NCBI GenBank assembly: GCA_029817715.1
Contig: JARUPY010000534.1
Coordinates: forward strand, 808,501-872,500
Direction: 5' to 3'
DNA length: 64,000 bases
Origin: Melastoma dodecandrum
Taxonomy: Eukaryota; Streptophyta; Magnoliopsida; Myrtales; Melastomataceae
Shown here: positions 24,061-38,444 of the stretch, in pieces
How positions within the stretch are numbered: the stretch's first letter is position 1
Layout of the letters: each line of letters begins with the position of its first letter
Notes under the pieces: generated by a model
Told to the model about the DNA's origin: nothing
What the model saw: only the letters and a program-made list of their open reading frames with translations
The model's database searches: none
Position numbers and translations under genes: made by a program

Positions 24061-25332
24061 TCAGCTGGGGTCCACAGGGAAGCCTCTAGGTAGCATGAAC
24101 CTCAACGAGTTTCTCAAAAATGTATCTGCCGTGGAAAGGAACCAAGGAAAGCAGGTGATGGTGAATGGAAATGGTGGAGATGGGGGTGACCGCATTGGCA
24201 TTCCGACTTCTCCTTTGCAGCGCCAGACCGGTAGGTTAGCTAGGGAGTTGAGCGGCAGGACGGCGAACGAGCTCTGGATGGAGATTCAGCTAGGACAGAG
24301 AATGAGGAGCAGGACGGAGGCGTTACTGCACAGCAGGGAGCAGATGCTCGAAGAGCTTCCCTCGGAAGATTTGTCGGCAAAAAGCGGGCTGTTTACTGAT
24401 ATGTCTCTCAGTTCATCCCAGGGATCCAAAACTGTCACGGCACAAATGCCAAAAGCTGGCCTGGAGGCCACTTCTTCGGCTGAAAATCTGCCTCCGTCGT
24501 CATCTTATCGACGAAACCAAGATGATCCAGATCCGCATGATAGTTCTCTTGATAGGAGGTTGAAGAGAAAGATCAAGAATAGAGAGTCGGCAGCACGTTC
24601 CCGGGCGAGAAAGCAGGTGAGGTTTCTAAAATAATTTTTTTGACTAAGAATATCTTTCATGTTGGTGCCTCGACTATGCTCGACTGACATCTAATATCCA
24701 ATGTCAATTGCAGGCTTACCATAACGAGCTAGTCACTAAGGTTTCCCAGCTGGAAGAGGATAATATGAAGCTGAAAAAAGAGAAGGTACTCCTCTCTCAT
24801 GAGTCTTCTCCCATACCCGGTCATTTCATAATTTGGTCCATCACTGAAACGGGTTTTATCCTCTAGCTCTAACTGTGTGATAGACAGCCATAGAACATGG
24901 TTTCCTCATGTTATTGCGCTGCAACGGCTGTAGCGTTCTCTTAGGATTCTCAAGTCTTACTAAAGCATCATGAGGTAAAACCGAGTTGCAGCAAGCATTT
25001 GAGTAGTGTTGGGGTGTTTTTCGAAGCTCGTAGTCTGTCTAATGTGCTAGCTCACCACATCTCATGTGATTATATAAGAGCCTTGTGCAGGATCTGTTAA
25101 TGTCAGTGACCCTTGCGATGTACTATTCCCATCTTGTAGGGATATAGATTTAGTGGAGTTGCATTTGTTCAGGCGTATCCAACCACCAAACAATTGGTCA
25201 ACAGAACAAACCTACGTTTAAAAGCTTGCTGCGTCTGTGGTGCAGGAATTCGACGCAAAGTTCCCGGGCAAAGAAGAAGCCCATGTCGGCTCGAAATACC
25301 GACTCAGAAGAACATCCTCGGCCTCCCTTTGA
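24053..25332 (+). CDS. Group-A bZIP transcription factor, DPBF4/EEL-AREB3 type, N-terminally shortened
   Basis: Three exons (24053-24616, 24714-24785, 25246-25332) give 240 aa. Near the start, STGKPLGSMNLNEFLKNV matches the end of the group-A C1 region. The C2 region is divergent: LQRQTGRL replaces the usual LxRQGS phosphosite. The basic region KIKNRESAARSRARKQAY (about 171-190) is intact, including N-x7-R, and leads into a short zipper (LVTKVSQLEEDNMKL). The C4 motif LRRTSSASL closes the protein, very like EEL/DPBF4. The family binds ABRE G-boxes and acts in ABA and seed programmes after SnRK2 phosphorylation. The first half of C1 lies upstream behind a stop, so the protein starts inside a motif that relatives have complete. 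Confidence 0.85.
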
Positions 25333-26359
25333 TCCAGACACGCCGCATTACTCTGAATCATCACGGACAAGCAGCATAGTTCGTCTCCTCTCCAGCCAGT
25401 CACGCATTCTTAAGCAGGACATCATATCGTGTAGATATATAACTATAAGCCAGTCTGACATCTCGAGGGCCATTCGTAGAGCTGATCCAGAATCAGCGCA
25501 TGGCTGTAAAAAACTTGTTGAGCGGGGAGTCATCACGTCATCCGGGGGTTCACCTCGACGTTTTAACGCTCTGTTTGTTTCCGCTGTATAGTTTTGAGTT
25601 TTCGGGAACTCCCACGCACGTAGACCCCCTTTGACTCCCCTTAAGCCAAACACGAGTGGTGGCCAGGAGGAAAGGGCCGACATAAATGATAATGTGGACC
25701 TCCCTGTCTATCCGTCCCTCTTGGCCTTATCTTCCGTACAAACAAAATAATTATTTCCGTCTCATTTATATATAGATAGTCTTCACCGAACCTCATCCTC
25801 ACGACTACTTTTTGGGAGAAGATGGGATGGGATGGTCCTACCAATTGACTTTATTCATCTTATCTCTTTACAAAATATAATTATTAGAGTAAAATAAAAA
25901 CTCAATAAACGAAAATAGTCTGAAAATCAATGTCTTCATAGTGCAAAAACCTTATCCATGCTACAACGTGGGATGGGACCACGCCCACTGGATAGAGATA
26001 TCACGTGCTCGTCCGACGTGGCACTGCACTGACATGATTATGTTCTCTCCGCTTTGTCTTACTCTTATCCTTTTCTCCCACGTGTGCCCACTTCTTCCAA
26101 TGCCTATCCTTTCTTCTCCCTCTATCTCTAACCTTCGGCTTTCTCTTCCGTGGCGGTGCACCGGCCGACGCCTTCTCCCCTCCGATTCCTCCCCTTTCCC
26201 CCGCTACTGACCTCGCCGACGGCGACGACTTGAGCCTCCCTCCGATGATAATCCTTTCGTCATCGACGGGCCGCGTACTCGCTGAATTGATAGATGGGCG
26301 GTCGAGATTTCGCCTTTAGTTTCGAGCATCGCCACGTTTAGATCTGGTTTTGTTTCGGG
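25333..26359. other. Intergenic; promoter and leader of the SnRK1 beta gene
   Basis: This holds the bZIP 3' UTR, then AT-rich sequence near 25860-25930. A GC-richer leader directly precedes the ATG at 26360. No other exon was seen. Confidence 0.55.
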
Positions 26360-27920
26360 ATGGGGAATGTGAACGGGAGTGGGGGAGCGGGGCCGGATGA
26401 CGGACTAGTTGGAGGTGTTGATGTCAATTTTGATGATCCGGTTAGGCCGAACGGAGTTATTGCTCCTCGCGAGAGCCGGGCCACGCCGTCGAGCCACGTA
26501 GCTGGAGGCGCGAACCCTAAGGAGGTCTTCCCCGGGCGGATTTTGCCTACCGTGTTGATTTCTCCACAGGTGAGGAGGACGTGGCCGTGTATGATTTTCC
26601 ATCTCTTTTTGTTTTCTGTCCGCTTTTCATCCCATGAAGTTCGATGTCTGTGATCTCCTTAGGATTTTGGAATGATTTTTGCATGAGTGAGTGTCTGTCT
26701 GTCTTGTCTATATGTTTCTATGATCTTATTTGCTCCTTAGATGCGATATCATACTCGTGTGCCGCTACGTGTAATCTCGAAGTTTTAGATTGTGTTGATT
26801 TGTACTGATGGACAGAGGCATGACTTGTATACGTCCGAAGCTCGTTAGTATTTGGACGCAGTTCCATACTTTTACAGGATGAAATACGGGATGTCGTGCA
26901 GTAGTGGATTATGTGGTGTTGTTTCTCGCATAGAGTCGAGTATGAGGCTGGATCATTTGGTTTTTTTAACTTTTCCTTGTCTTGTTTTTCTTTGCTCCTG
27001 GAAGTTTTTGCTTGCTGCCACGTTCTTCGAAACTGACTAGTCTATCTAATCCTTTAGATGCCAATAGCTCCCTTGCAAAAGAGTGACATCCCCGTCTCTC
27101 TCAGCCTAACCAGGCAAAGCGATTCCCATGACCCCGAGTATCCAGAACATGGGATTCCTGTCATTGTTACGTGGAATTACGGGGGCAACGATGTTTTGGT
27201 AGAAGGTTCTTGGGATGGTTGGACATCTAGGTATGTTATGCGTGTGGCCGTCTTTTACCCTTTTATTCTTCTCTTTCCATGGATGGTGTGAGATTCGAAA
27301 GTGACTGAAAAGAAAGCTCTGGACATAATCACCTCTCCTTGCAGGAAAAGAATGCAGAGATGCGGTAAAGATTTTTCTATCCTCCTGGTGTTACCCGTGG
27401 GGCTCTACCATTACAAATTTATCGTAGATGGAGAATATAGACATGTACCAGAGCTCCCTCATACCTCGGATGAATCGGGTCGCACCTGCAATCTCCTCGA
27501 TGTTCATGTGAGCTCATGCGGTTGCCGATCGTAACTTCACTTTTGCCCTTGCATTGCTGCAAATGTCAGACCTCTCCATGTAATCACATGTTTTCCTTTC
27601 AGGAGTACGTGCCAGAGAACCTGGAGAGCATAGCCGAATTGAAGGCCCCGCCATCACCGGACTCTAGTTACAGCCAAGTACCTTGGGCCGAGGGAGACTT
27701 CGGGAAGGAACCATTAGTAGTCCCCCCTCAGCTTCACCAAACTGTACTGGGACCCGACGATGGGGAAGAACCGGTGCCTTCCAGGCCCCGGCACGTGGTG
27801 CTTAACCACCTCTTCTTAGAGAAAGGGAGGTCCTCACAATCCGTGGTAGCCTTGGGATTGACCCACAGGTTCAAATCCAAGTATGTCACGTTGGTCCTCT
27901 ATAAACCATTGAAGAGGTAA
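26360..27920 (+). CDS. SnRK1 regulatory subunit beta-1 (AKINbeta1)
   Basis: Four exons (26360-26569, 27058-27230, 27345-27507, 27603-27920) give 287 aa, close to Arabidopsis KINbeta1 (283). The N-terminus MGNVNGSG fits N-myristoylation at Gly2, which in the family tethers SnRK1 to membranes and restrains its nuclear activity. The central AMPK1 carbohydrate-binding module runs from IPVIVTWNYGGNDVLVEGSW through YHYKFIVDGEYRHVPELPH. It keeps the Trp residues that contact glucans. The ASC complex-interaction domain at the end has RPRHVVLNHLFLEK and KYVTLVLYKPLKR and joins the kinase and gamma subunits. The gene belongs to energy and sugar-starvation signalling. Its 3' UTR carries a tandem duplication. 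Confidence 0.95.
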
Positions 27921-27944
27921 AACCTCAAGAAGTGGCAAGTTCTT

Positions 27945-28028
27945 GCTCCCCCTTGACTATGTACATGTGAAACTTTGCTCCTTTCCGCTCCCCCTCGACT
28001 ATGTACATGCGAAACTTTGCTCCTTTCC
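27945..28028. repeat. 2 x 42 bp tandem duplication in the SnRK1 beta 3' UTR
   Basis: Two adjacent 42-bp copies (27945-27986 and 27987-28028) differ at two positions by eye. Each contains GACTATGTACATG and AAACTTTGCTCC. They start 24 bp after the stop codon, so the mature mRNA would carry both. Confidence 0.9.
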
Positions 28029-29374
28029 TCTGTATTTATTGCGAATACTGTTGTTGAAATTGTGTCGAATACCCCTTCACCTAAAAGCTAGCAATTAGGT
28101 GCTCTCGTTCGGAATCTTTGTCCGATAAGACAAATCTGGTCGGATACTCAGGGTCTCAATTATATATAAACCCTTGGCCCATGCCTTTTCTAGGCAACGT
28201 GGGATTATTTTTTTAATACAACGTCTCTTGTGTCACCCTGTAAGCTTCCAATCGATCTCATGAGCCGGTGAGCAGCCGCTGCAAAAGGTTGGAAAGGCTG
28301 CCAAGGTTGGAAAATAATTCACATTGTCTAAAGGCCTGACCAATGGCTTATATATAGTTGGGACCCTAAAAGGAACGGCTAACAATTTCTCGATTAAATG
28401 TTAGGAAACATTCAATGAAAAGTAGGTGGATAGAAGATCATTATCATTCCATTCCATTTTCTTTTAGTAGTATCCCTCATCAGAAAGCCATGCGAGAACG
28501 ACGGATGTGATCAGAAAATAAGTATCCGGCTGAGATCAGCGTTCGAAGCAACAAGAAAATGAGAAGCTACAGTCATATAATCAAACTCTATCGTCGAGCA
28601 AGACTCCAGCAATCTAAATCAGTTCATTATTTGTTAGGTGAAAACATGCTCCTCGCTTTCCAGTTCCCAGTTTTCAGATAATCAGTGGAAGGAAGAAAAC
28701 TGCTTCAAATCAAGCAAACAGCATATCAGCATATCCTTACTTTCCCGAAGATGAGAGGAGCTCTGCCGTGGGCGATCCTACGTCCACGTCCGCAGCCCGA
28801 ATCACCTCCGGCTAACCGGAGTAGTGGGTGGCACCATACTCCCAATATCCCTGATGTAACTGAATCTGGTGTGACTTGTGATTGAAGGATTCCCCATCCA
28901 ACCGCTGGTGGGCATTGTTGTCTCCAGCTATCAGTCAAGATTCGTTAACTTCTTGGTGGTCTAAACCACTCGTCAAGTTGCAGTTCACTTAGCTTGTTGT
29001 GACCGGACAATCGATTGCGTGCTAACACACTACATTCATAGGCATGCCTTCGTGCAAAGTTATAAGAGAAGAGTAAGCTAAGCAACACAGGATAGCATGG
29101 ACGTCGAATTTGATACTTCCATTGAACAACCAGGGTCGCAGTTTATTACTACACAAGCTATAGGACAACAACAGGCACCACACCATCACCATCACCACCA
29201 CTAATAATTGGTGCTGGAGATTCGGACAAGCCATGGAAATGAGGGAGAAAGAAAGGAGGAACCAGGCCGGATGAATTAAGGATGGAGATACATAGAGGTT
29301 TCTGCAACTGCATTTCGGCAAAAACAAATGTTGCGAGATACTGGACGCTTTCTGCAGACCATGCTGCACTTTTC
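28029..29374. other. Convergent intergenic region between SnRK1 beta and CIPK
   Basis: This holds the 3' flanks of two convergent genes. A GC-richer 45-codon frame on the + strand (28751-28885) starts MRGALPWAILRPRPQPESPP, but it has no recognisable domain. A CCATCA-type repeat lies near 29180-29203. No gene is called. Confidence 0.5.
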
Positions 29375-32245
<2,871 letters not shown>

Positions 32246-33626
32246 AATCAACTCAGGCTAGAGCACTCAGACGCCTAACAGTAGATATTGACTGAGACAG
32301 AGTTCCTACAACATTAGAAATTTGCATGTCAGGCAATACCTTACTGAAACAAAAGTTAGCAAATCAAATCTTAATCAGCCCCTTTCGTTGACACAATGTG
32401 GAATCAACCTATCACAGTAAGGCAAGCATTGCTTCTATTGAAGCAAAATCGGAACCATAGCATCACCATATGATAAGCACTGAGCCAAGGAAAACTGTAT
32501 AGTTCACTTGTGCCAAAAGCATGTCTAAATCGATGGTTGGGGAACCACCAGAAACAGAAGGCATGTTAAAAGCAGTAAACCTCGGGAACAACACGACTGG
32601 TATAAATGGTTGAACTCCTGAGTCCGAGGTGGAAGTCATGAAGTCTGGAGAAACCCAATACAGGGGTAACAAATCCAATTATATCTCCAGCTCGCAACGC
32701 TTAATTACAGGGTGCAAAGACAGAATGCAGATACTACATTACACTGACTAAATTTTATACCCAGCGATTCTTTGTTTTACCACTAACCCACCAGAAAGCC
32801 TGAGAACTGCAACAAATTAATGATCTATTAGGAAAAAGCTACTACATTTATGAGACCCCTGGGGAGACACGAAACAACTTTTAAAAACTAAGAAAAAAAA
32901 GCAATCTTTTATAGTTTCCCCCGTCATTTTATCTTCTGCAAAGCTGAATAAACAAATGCACATCTCCCCCCCCCCCTCTCCATCTCGACCGAGCATTCAT
33001 TACGCAGGATTAACTCTGAGCATGAAACCCTTTATAGCCATGACCAACGCAGTGATCCCAGAAAAAGATACTTTAGAAGTGGTTTCCAAGGCCCACCTTT
33101 CTACACACCTCCCGAAGCAAGACGAAAAGACCCAGAATGAACAAGTTAGCAGGAAGAAGCGACGCCTCAAGAAAACTCAAAACCCTCAAACCCTCTGAAA
33201 GAAAAAAGGGGGTGGGGGATTTGGAGGAAGAGGATAAACCCTCTCACACCCTCCCTAGGACGAAGCCAAATGGGATTTTTCCAAGAGGGGAGAAGCAGAA
33301 AAAAGGAAGAAGGGATCAGAGAGATGAAATTATCAGGACAATCTGTGAACCGTAGGAATCGGTGGCATGTCTGTTGGTTTCCGAGAAGGACGCTGCTCAA
33401 ATTAACAAAAAAACCCAAAAAGTTGTGGCTGGAATAGGAGTTTGATAGTTAGATAGACATTAAGACATCGGACCACGAAGAAGAACATCGTCGTCATACC
33501 TCCTCATAATTATCTTGAGCTAAAACCATGAAAAAGTGGGATTCCATAACAAATTGACCAAATGGGGAGGAGGGAGGCGGTCCAAAGAGGCAGGCGACCT
33601 AGACAGCAACATCAACAAGAAACTCT

Positions 33627-33660
33627 CCCCCCCCCCCCCCCCCAAAAAAAAAAAAAAAAA
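33627..33660. repeat. C17A17 homopolymer junction
   Basis: Seventeen C are followed directly by seventeen A. The C tract could form an i-motif and its complement a G-quadruplex-like structure. It could also be partly a sequencing or assembly artefact, since such runs are hard to size. Confidence 0.85.
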
Positions 33661-34912
33661 CCCACATGGGAAAAATCGAAACTTTACCGCGGGGGGAGGG
33701 AAGTGAAAAGAAGGGGATCCAAGAGGGGGGTTTGGTCGGAATCAGACCAAACTACGAGGATGATGTCGGTTCAGTTCGGTCCCAGAAGTCGGCGGTTCGA
33801 TAACTGGGGGTAGTAGTCTAGTCTCGACCCAAGTCACGTGAATTGGTCGAGGTGCGTGAAAAACGTTGAGGTAAAAAGGTTTAAATAAAAGTAACTCTTA
33901 ATGGGATTGGGGTTGATGATCATCACGGTCAACTCGATCATGTGCTGCAGAAAACGTCCGGACAGTTTGGTAAACCAGGGAGGGTAAAGTTGGGTCTTGC
34001 TCTCCCATGTGCTGTTCTAAATAACAACAATTGTGTAAAAGAACCCATGCCTTATTTCCATAGGCACACTTTTAGAACACGACCGATGATGACAAAATAT
34101 CGAAATAAACATCATTTTGTGATCATTAAAATCCCCACTAGGGAAAACCCACAATTAAAAAAAATACATATGCTCTTAATGATTGATCAGTGCATATTAT
34201 ATTACATTGCGGTTCCTCTTCTCTAACTCTGATAGGGAAATGCTGTCAAAACGAGCCAATTGTTGTGGGAAGTGGAGAAAGGGGGGGGGGGGGGTGAGTT
34301 ATTTTTAGACTCTCTCGTTCTCATCATATCCACTGGAACATATCTCTGTGACTGCCTTACAGAAACAAAGTACAGAGTGTGTGGGGACCTCATATTATTT
34401 GTTATTCGTTAAAATAAGAAAGCATTTTGTGATGCTTGCTTACTTTCAAGTGGGGTCTGTCTGAAGGGTTTCTTTGGACTCTTCTCGGGCTTTTTCATTG
34501 TAAGGACAAGAATCATAGGGTCGAGTCTATTTCAATTATAAGAGAAGAAGTTTCCCATACCAAATTCATCGACATATAACATAAACCTCCAAAAACATAT
34601 TTATAAAAAAAAAAATAACTAAGAATATTTCCTTTTAGAAAAAGAGTTGGGAATTTTATTTCATGGGCCCAACCGACTGCATGCAATGCAGGGCCTATAA
34701 TGATATTGGGCCTAAAAGTGAGCCCAACATGATTTTGGGTTTTAGGTGATTTATTTTTCTGTCGAATTCGGTTTTCGGGCTAAAGGAAATGATGGGGGTT
34801 TGGCAGTGGGCTTGAGCCCAATTTTGATGAGCCCATGGGCCATCCTTCTTTCCTAATTCATCGATCTATAATTATTTTGTCGGGACGGAGGGCAAAAGGA
34901 GAAAAATGAAGA

Positions 34913-34920
34913 TGACGTCA
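34913..34920. promoter_or_regulatory. Palindromic TGACGTCA (CRE/ACGT-core) site upstream of SYP61
   Basis: A perfect TGACGTCA palindrome lies about 840 bp upstream of the SYP61 start codon, just before what looks like the leader. This is a binding site for plant group D and group S bZIP factors. Function is inferred from the motif only. Confidence 0.4.
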
Positions 34921-35757
34921 TAAGTTTGGGAACTGTCGTCCTCCCCATTTTACTTTTTCTGTTTGTTTTTCAACCCAACCAGCGATTTCCTCGTGCCAGA
35001 TCCATCGATCGATCTCCTTCCATCGCGATTCTCCTGTTCCCCACACCACCGGGAAGTCTAGCCCCTCCGATTCTCACTCTGGGGCCGACGCTTCTTGCTG
35101 CCATCCATCTTCGCGAGTATTCCGCCCGTGGTAGATCGTTATTCCTTTGCGTGGATTCTGAGTTCGCATGGATTGATTGGGTGGTTTAGCTGCAGTTTCT
35201 TGTGGGTAGATCTCGATGCTCGCGTCGTCTAGCGGATTCAGGATTTTGTGGGTTTCATTTGTTCTATGTGGAAAGATTCAAGATTTCGGTGATTATTTGG
35301 GGTTCTCGTCCAGGCTGTTGGTGTGGGTAATTTGGGATTTATGATGCGAGAAGGGGTTTTGTTGAAACCCTACGAGTTCTTGTGGGTTGGGGGCGGGGAG
35401 CTTAGTGTTGTTCTGGCATGTATTTTGTGTTCTGATCTGGCAATGTTGTTGTCGTCCATCAAGCTTATTCTCGACGGGAAACATTTCGATCTCCATAGAT
35501 AGTTTCACCATCCTAGATAGTTCGATGTAGTCATGCTCGCACATGCTGAATATCAACTCTAGTTGTGACAGCACTTGCTTAATGGAGTTCTGTCGGATGA
35601 TTATAGTTATAGTCGGTTGTAGTAATCTTTGTGTTCATATAGTTAATGTCATAAAGGCAGTATTTTTGTATTTTTTTTTGTAATTCCAAAATGTGAAATT
35701 GCTACTGATCAGTGGAACGACTGCAGTAGGTGATAGACACTTTTGGGGGGCTCTGCA

Positions 35758-37520
35758 ATGTCTTCAGCTCAAGATCCTTTTTACATAGTGAAAGAAGAGG
35801 TTCAGGACTCTGTAAGTTCATCTGCATGTGTCCACTCCTGTATCCCTCTATTGCAGTTTAGTAGTATTCTAAATCCAAAAGTCTGCAACGTGCTGTTTAT
35901 TCCTATGTTACTGTTTTTTTTCTTAAACTACTGGAGCAGATACAGTCTGAACTGTTACTTTGGGGTTGCACCTTCTGACCTCTTTGGACCTTGTATTTTA
36001 GATAAATAAATTGCAAGGTACCTTCCACCAGTGGGAGAGAATTCCATCTGATAATGGAGAGCGAATGCATCTAATGAAGGAGCTCTTTTCTAATTGCGAG
36101 AGCATCGAGTGGCAGGTGCTTTTGTCCTTCTGCCCACGCAACTTCTTCTCGAAGGAATACAGAGGCATTCTGTTTTACCTAGCATCATGACATGCTTTCC
36201 TCATTGAAGGTGGATGAATTGGACAAGACAATTGCTGTTGCTGCCAAAGATCCTGCTTTATATGGCATCGATGAAATTGAACTTGACAGAAGAAGGAGGT
36301 GGACTTCTACTGCTCGATCTCAGGTATTTCACCCGTGGCTATGTTGTGTTCGAATTTTGGTGGAATTTCCTGTTGAATTCTTTTCTTTATTTTGTCCCTA
36401 GGAAGATTGAGTGCTGGGAGATATTTTAGATAGATGAGTGTCGGCATGGTGCTTTAGAGCTTTCAACTGATTTAGTAGAAGTTCGAATTATTGTTTAGGT
36501 GGGAGCTGTGAAGAAAGCGCTGAATTCTGGGAAGGAGATCAACGTTACCAGCACAACCAGCGCAAATGGCATGCGGAGGGAACTGCTACGAATTCCGGAT
36601 TCTGATCAACCAAACAAATATAACCACTATAGTTCTCAAGATAATGACGATTTCATAACTTCGGAGTCAGATCGGCAAATGCTTCTCATAAGGTAATCTT
36701 CTCTGTTTCTTTATTGTTGTTTGTTTCCATCTGCCAATAATCGGGGGTATTAACTTCAGAGTGAGATCTTTCAGAAATTGGATATATTTCACAAGAAAAA
36801 GAAAATATCTGTTTTCCTTAGTGTGCGTGCAGTTTTCTTCTAGTTCTTCGGTGTGTCGATTCTGAATCTATAAATTCATATGTAAGTTGGTAAATCTCTA
36901 TTAAATGTTCACTTGGAAGAGCTACCATAACAGTCAAACTCGTGGGCTATCTGTTCTTGCAGAAGGCAGAATGAAGAGTTGGATGAACTTAGTGCCAGCG
37001 TGGGGAGAATTGGAGAAATTGGACTGACTATTCATGACGAGCTCCTTACTCAGGTTAGGAGTCTACATACATGTATTTTGGCAGGAAACAAACGGCTTTG
37101 CATATTGACAACTTACTGATGCTTTTGGCATAATTTTTATCAGTAGACTTAAAAGTAATTCCTCAGCTAAGTCTCCTTGTGAAGAGGTGATGCTAATTAA
37201 GGTCCCATCATTTCCCAGGACAAGATCATTGAAGATCTGGGCTCAGAAATGGACGGCACATCAAATCGTCTCGATTTTGTTCAGGTGATTGTCTGTTCGT
37301 GGTAACGGAACCACAAATCTGTAGAAGCTTTGTTTTGATGAATTTCTGGTGATAATACTAGATATCCATGATGCATTATCAATAAGCTCTTTCCTCACTG
37401 GAATTGCAGAAGAAGGTGGCCATGGTCATGAAGAAGGCTAGTGCAAAGACTCAGTTCATGATGATACTGTTCCTGGTTGTCCTGTTCATCATTCTATTTG
37501 TCATAGTGTTCTTCACTTGA
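35758..37520 (+). CDS. SYP61: Syntaxin of plants 61 (Qc-SNARE, trans-Golgi network)
   Basis: Seven exons (35758-35811, 36002-36115, 36210-36323, 36499-36692, 36963-37053, 37219-37284, 37410-37520) give 247 aa; Arabidopsis SYP61 has 245. The N-terminal syntaxin-6 domain starts MSSAQDPFYIVKEEVQDS and includes LQGTFHQWERI and VDELDKTIAVAAKDPALYGI. The SNARE motif runs from RRQNEELDELSASVGRIGEI through EDLGSEMDGTSNRLDFVQKK with the Qc-type central glutamine region. A C-terminal anchor of about 20 hydrophobic residues (MMILFLVVLFIILFVIVFF) follows. SYP61 pairs with VTI12 and SYP41 at the TGN/early endosome. The Arabidopsis osm1 allele links it to osmotic stress and ABA sensitivity. Confidence 0.96.
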
Positions 37521-38444
37521 GAGGAAAAAGTCACCACAATTATGTAAATTGTATGAGTTTGACGTGGTGAATTACTGCTTTTATTCTTTTGGCTAAGCAG
37601 ATCTGAGAGATGAGGGTTATTGATACTGTGAGTTTTAAGATCAATTTCCAAAAGATTCACAGAGGAGCCATGTACTGCTACCTTAGAAACGGCGCGCGTG
37701 TTTACTTCAATGCCTCTTGGATTCTGATCCTCTTCAGTGCGGTTAAGGCTTATGAATTTCGACAGCGTAAGCTCATATAATTGGCATTGAGGATCTGTTT
37801 TAATACTTCGGATTCACGACACATGCGACTCCAATTGCCAAATGTTAAACTTTTGAATTACTTTGCTTTTTTTACTGCTGCAAAGAGGAGGAAGTGTGAA
37901 AGAGAGGATTCCGACCAGCAGCATGGCCAAACGGGTGAAGGTGCCATACATTAATGATGTCATCTATATTAAAGTGACCCAAGACTTAATTTCAACATTC
38001 CTGGTGCTACTGCCTTGACCAGACCAGCTCGGGAAGTTTCCAGGATGCCCCCAGGCATCGTCCTTGAGTTGATTTAGAGGGGGGGGGGGGGGTTGCTGCT
38101 GCTTTCCCTGGCAGTTAATGTCTTTGACTGACCGAAAGTCAATTTGAGGTCAGTCAGCAGGTTGGGGGTATTAGTTGAACAAGTTTTTGCTTACCTTTAA
38201 TTTATTTGTTTATCCTTTGTAGTGTGAAGACTTTGATTGTCGTTTGGAATTTCAGCAAGTTCACATCCCTTGAGAAGATTTCACTTCCTCTTGACTTGCC
38301 TGTTCTTCTTGTGATTATCTGAATCCAGAGTCCCTTTGAGGGCAAAACCTTATATTCTCATATCAAAAGATTGGAGTTTGTTACCTGGGTTTCTGGGTTT
38401 TATCCAGAAAAGGAAAGGTGGTGTGCTGTGATTGCAGCTTCTTC
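37521..38444. other. Intergenic between SYP61 and the RLCK gene
   Basis: This holds the SYP61 3' UTR and the RLCK promoter. It contains a 14-G run (38079-38092). No exon was seen. Confidence 0.6.

Larger units (their letters stand above)
32246..35757. other. 3.5-kb divergent intergenic region between CIPK and SYP61
   Basis: The CIPK leader and promoter lie on the left and the SYP61 leader and promoter on the right. Homopolymer tracts occur at 32966-32976 (C11), 33627-33660 (C17 then A17) and 34281-34294 (G14). A palindromic TGACGTCA lies at 34913-34920. The stretch from about 35210 to 35750 may be a leader intron of SYP61. No open frame here carries a domain. Confidence 0.55.

Noticed and set aside
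25226..25683. ORFs of 111-121 codons on both strands around the last bZIP exon
   Set aside because: Both overlap the bZIP terminal exon and 3' UTR in other frames. The bZIP frame is fixed by its C4 motif and splice phase.
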